Shown here: in pieces, positions 30,299-31,531 of the stretch
Position numbering within the stretch: position 1 is the stretch's first letter
Layout: every line of letters begins with the position of its first letter
Source of the DNA: Trebonia sp.
Lineage (GTDB): Bacteria > Actinomycetota > Actinomycetes > Streptosporangiales > Streptosporangiaceae
Length of the DNA: 31,531 bases
Reading direction: 5' to 3'
Assembly (NCBI GenBank): GCA_030038035.1
Contig: JASHPP010000611.1
Location: 1-31,531, forward strand
Notes under the pieces: model-generated
The model's database searches: none
Seen by the model: the letters and a program-made list of their open reading frames with translations, nothing else
What the model was told of the DNA's origin: nothing
Program-made: the position numbers and the translations under genes

Positions 30299-31531
30299 TC
30301 ACAGGGAAACCTCCGAGCGGTCCCCGGCCCATAGCGTGTGGAACGAGCCGTCACGGTCCGTGCGGCGGTATGTGTGCGCGCCGAAGTAATCGCGCAGGCC
30401 CTGCACCAGCGCGGCAGGCAGGCGCGGCGCGCGCAGCGCGTCGTAGTAGGCGAGGGCGGCGGAGAACCCTGGCACCGGCACGCCGATGCGGGCCGCCGTG
30501 GCCACCACCTCGCGCCAGGCATCCTGGGCGTCCGCGACCTCCCGGCCGAAATCCGGGTCGGCGAGCAGCGTCGGCAGCCGCGGGTCGCTCGCGTAGGCGG
30601 CGCGGATCCGGTCGAGGAACTTGGCGCGGATGATGCAGCCACCGCGCCAGATCACGGCCATGGCGCCCAGGTCGATGTCCCAGCCGTATTCGGCGCTGCC
30701 GGCCGCGATCATGTTCCAGCCTTGGGCGTACGAGACCAGCTTGGAGGCGTAGAGAGCCTGCTCCACCTGGCCGGCGAAGCTGGCCGCGTCGGGGACGGCC
30801 CGCCGCCGCGGTCCGGGCAGGCCGCGGGCGGCGGCGCGCAGGTCGGTGTGGCCGGACAGCGACCTGGCGAACACGGCCTCGGCGATGCCGCTGACCGGCA
30901 CCCCCAGGTCAAGGGCGTCCTGGACGGTCCAGCGGCCGGTGCCCTTCTGTTCGGCCTCATCTTCGACGATGTCGACGAAGGGCTGCTTGGTGGCCGCGTC
31001 CGTGTGCGCGAGGACCTCCGCGGTGATCTGGATCAGGTAGGAGTCGAGGCGGCCGGTGTTCCATGTCCTGAAGGTGCCGGCGATCTCTTGCGGCTCCTCG
31101 CCTGCGGCGTGCCTGAGCAGGTCATACGCCTCGGCGATCAGCTGCATGTCGGCGTACTCGATGCCGTTGTGCACCATTTTCACGAAGTGGCCGGCTCCGT
31201 CCGGGCCGACGTGCGTGCAGCATGGCGTGCCGTCGACCTTGGCGGCGATCGTCTCGAGCATGGGGCCGAGGTCCTTATAGCTTTGGCTGGAGCCGCCTGG
31301 CATGATCGACGGGCCGTTGAGCGCGCCCTCCTCGCCGCCGGACACGCCCATGCCGACGAAGTGGATGTCGCTTTGCCTCAGCCGCGCCTCACGGCGGCGG
31401 GTGTCCTTGAAGTGCGCGTTGCCGCCGTCGATGAGCATGTCGCCCGGCTGCAGGAGCGGGGCGAACTCCTCGATCACCGCGTCCGTGGCCGGGCCGGCGT
31501 TCACCATGATGACGATCCGTCGCGGCGGCTC
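30299..31531 (-). CDS. gnd: 6-phosphogluconate dehydrogenase, decarboxylating (partial)
   Basis: The gene enters from the right edge; 410 C-terminal codons of about 480 are present and the Rossmann GxGxxG N-terminus is outside the window. Diagnostic motifs are IDGGNAHFKDTRRR, GVSGGEEGALNGPSIMPGG, the substrate-site segment GAGHFVKMVHNGIEYADMQ with the catalytic Lys, and EQKGTGRW. It oxidises 6-phosphogluconate to ribulose 5-phosphate with loss of CO2 in the pentose phosphate pathway, in the cytoplasm; the full length places it with the long, dimeric Gnd class. It is on the same strand as the CUT2 importer but separated by 518 nt with operator-like repeats, so it is probably a separate unit. 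Confidence 0.96.
   Translation of the reverse strand, partial: EPPRRIVIMVNAGPATDAVIEEFAPLLQPGDMLIDGGNAHFKDTRRREARLRQSDIHFVGMGVSGGEEGALNGPSIMPGGSSQSYKDLGPMLETIAAKVDGTPCCTHVGPDGAGHFVKMVHNGIEYADMQLIAEAYDLLRHAAGEEPQEIAGTFRTWNTGRLDSYLIQITAEVLAHTDAATKQPFVDIVEDEAEQKGTGRWTVQDALDLGVPVSGIAEAVFARSLSGHTDLRAAARGLPGPRRRAVPDAASFAGQVEQALYASKLVSYAQGWNMIAAGSAEYGWDIDLGAMAVIWRGGCIIRAKFLDRIRAAYASDPRLPTLLADPDFGREVADAQDAWREVVATAARIGVPVPGFSAALAYYDALRAPRLPAALVQGLRDYFGAHTYRRTDRDGSFHTLWAGDRSEVSL

Overview
The window is very GC-rich with strong third-position GC bias, GTG and TTG starts, 4-nt stop/start overlaps and actinobacterial gene families (ECF sigma factor with a CU044_5270-type partner, CUT2 sugar-type ABC importers, many SDRs). 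It is chromosomal DNA of a high-GC actinomycete, perhaps a soil Streptosporangiales or Catenulispora-like organism; the genus cannot be fixed from sequence alone. I see no transposase, integrase, CRISPR array or rRNA.

Layout. 1-852 (minus): start of a CU044_5270-like membrane protein and its ECF sigma factor. 836-18349 (minus): a tightly packed catabolic operon of about 16 genes, reading from its promoter: FAH-family hydrolase, extradiol-dioxygenase-like VOC protein, CUT2 importer (lipoprotein, double ATPase, two permeases), small VOC protein, cyclase-family hydrolase, NTF2-like protein, bicovalent-FAD oxidase fused in frame to a histidinol/sulfopropanediol-type dehydrogenase, SDR, flavin monooxygenase, ACMSD-like amidohydrolase, ornithine-cyclodeaminase-like protein, DapA-family lyase and, after a gap, a luciferase-like oxidoreductase. 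18447-20360: two divergent paralogous LysR regulators. 20446-22992 (plus): three SDRs and a truncated cupin gene. 23022-24781 (minus): a second FAH-family hydrolase and a fifth SDR. 24782-26136: tRNA-Pro(UGG), a tRNA 3' fragment, a possible creatininase remnant and a PsiE-like membrane protein. 26137-29780 (minus): a second CUT2 importer with one permease. 30299-31531 (minus): 6-phosphogluconate dehydrogenase, cut by the window edge.

How it fits together. The central 24 kb looks like one catabolic locus: a small polar, probably ring-containing or glycosylated compound is imported by the CUT2 system, oxidised by flavin, SDR and HisD-like enzymes, ring-opened by the VOC dioxygenase and taken apart by FAH-, cyclase-, ACMSD- and aldolase-type enzymes. 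The substrate cannot be named from sequence. The strongest new observation is a shared 14-bp motif (CCAATnnCTGGCAT) in front of four separate transcription units: the large operon, the LysR divergon, the plus-strand SDR genes and the SDR/FAH pair. Its centre lies about 52-54 bp upstream of the two start points I can predict best, as expected for a LysR activator site. This suggests one regulon controlled by one or both LysR proteins.
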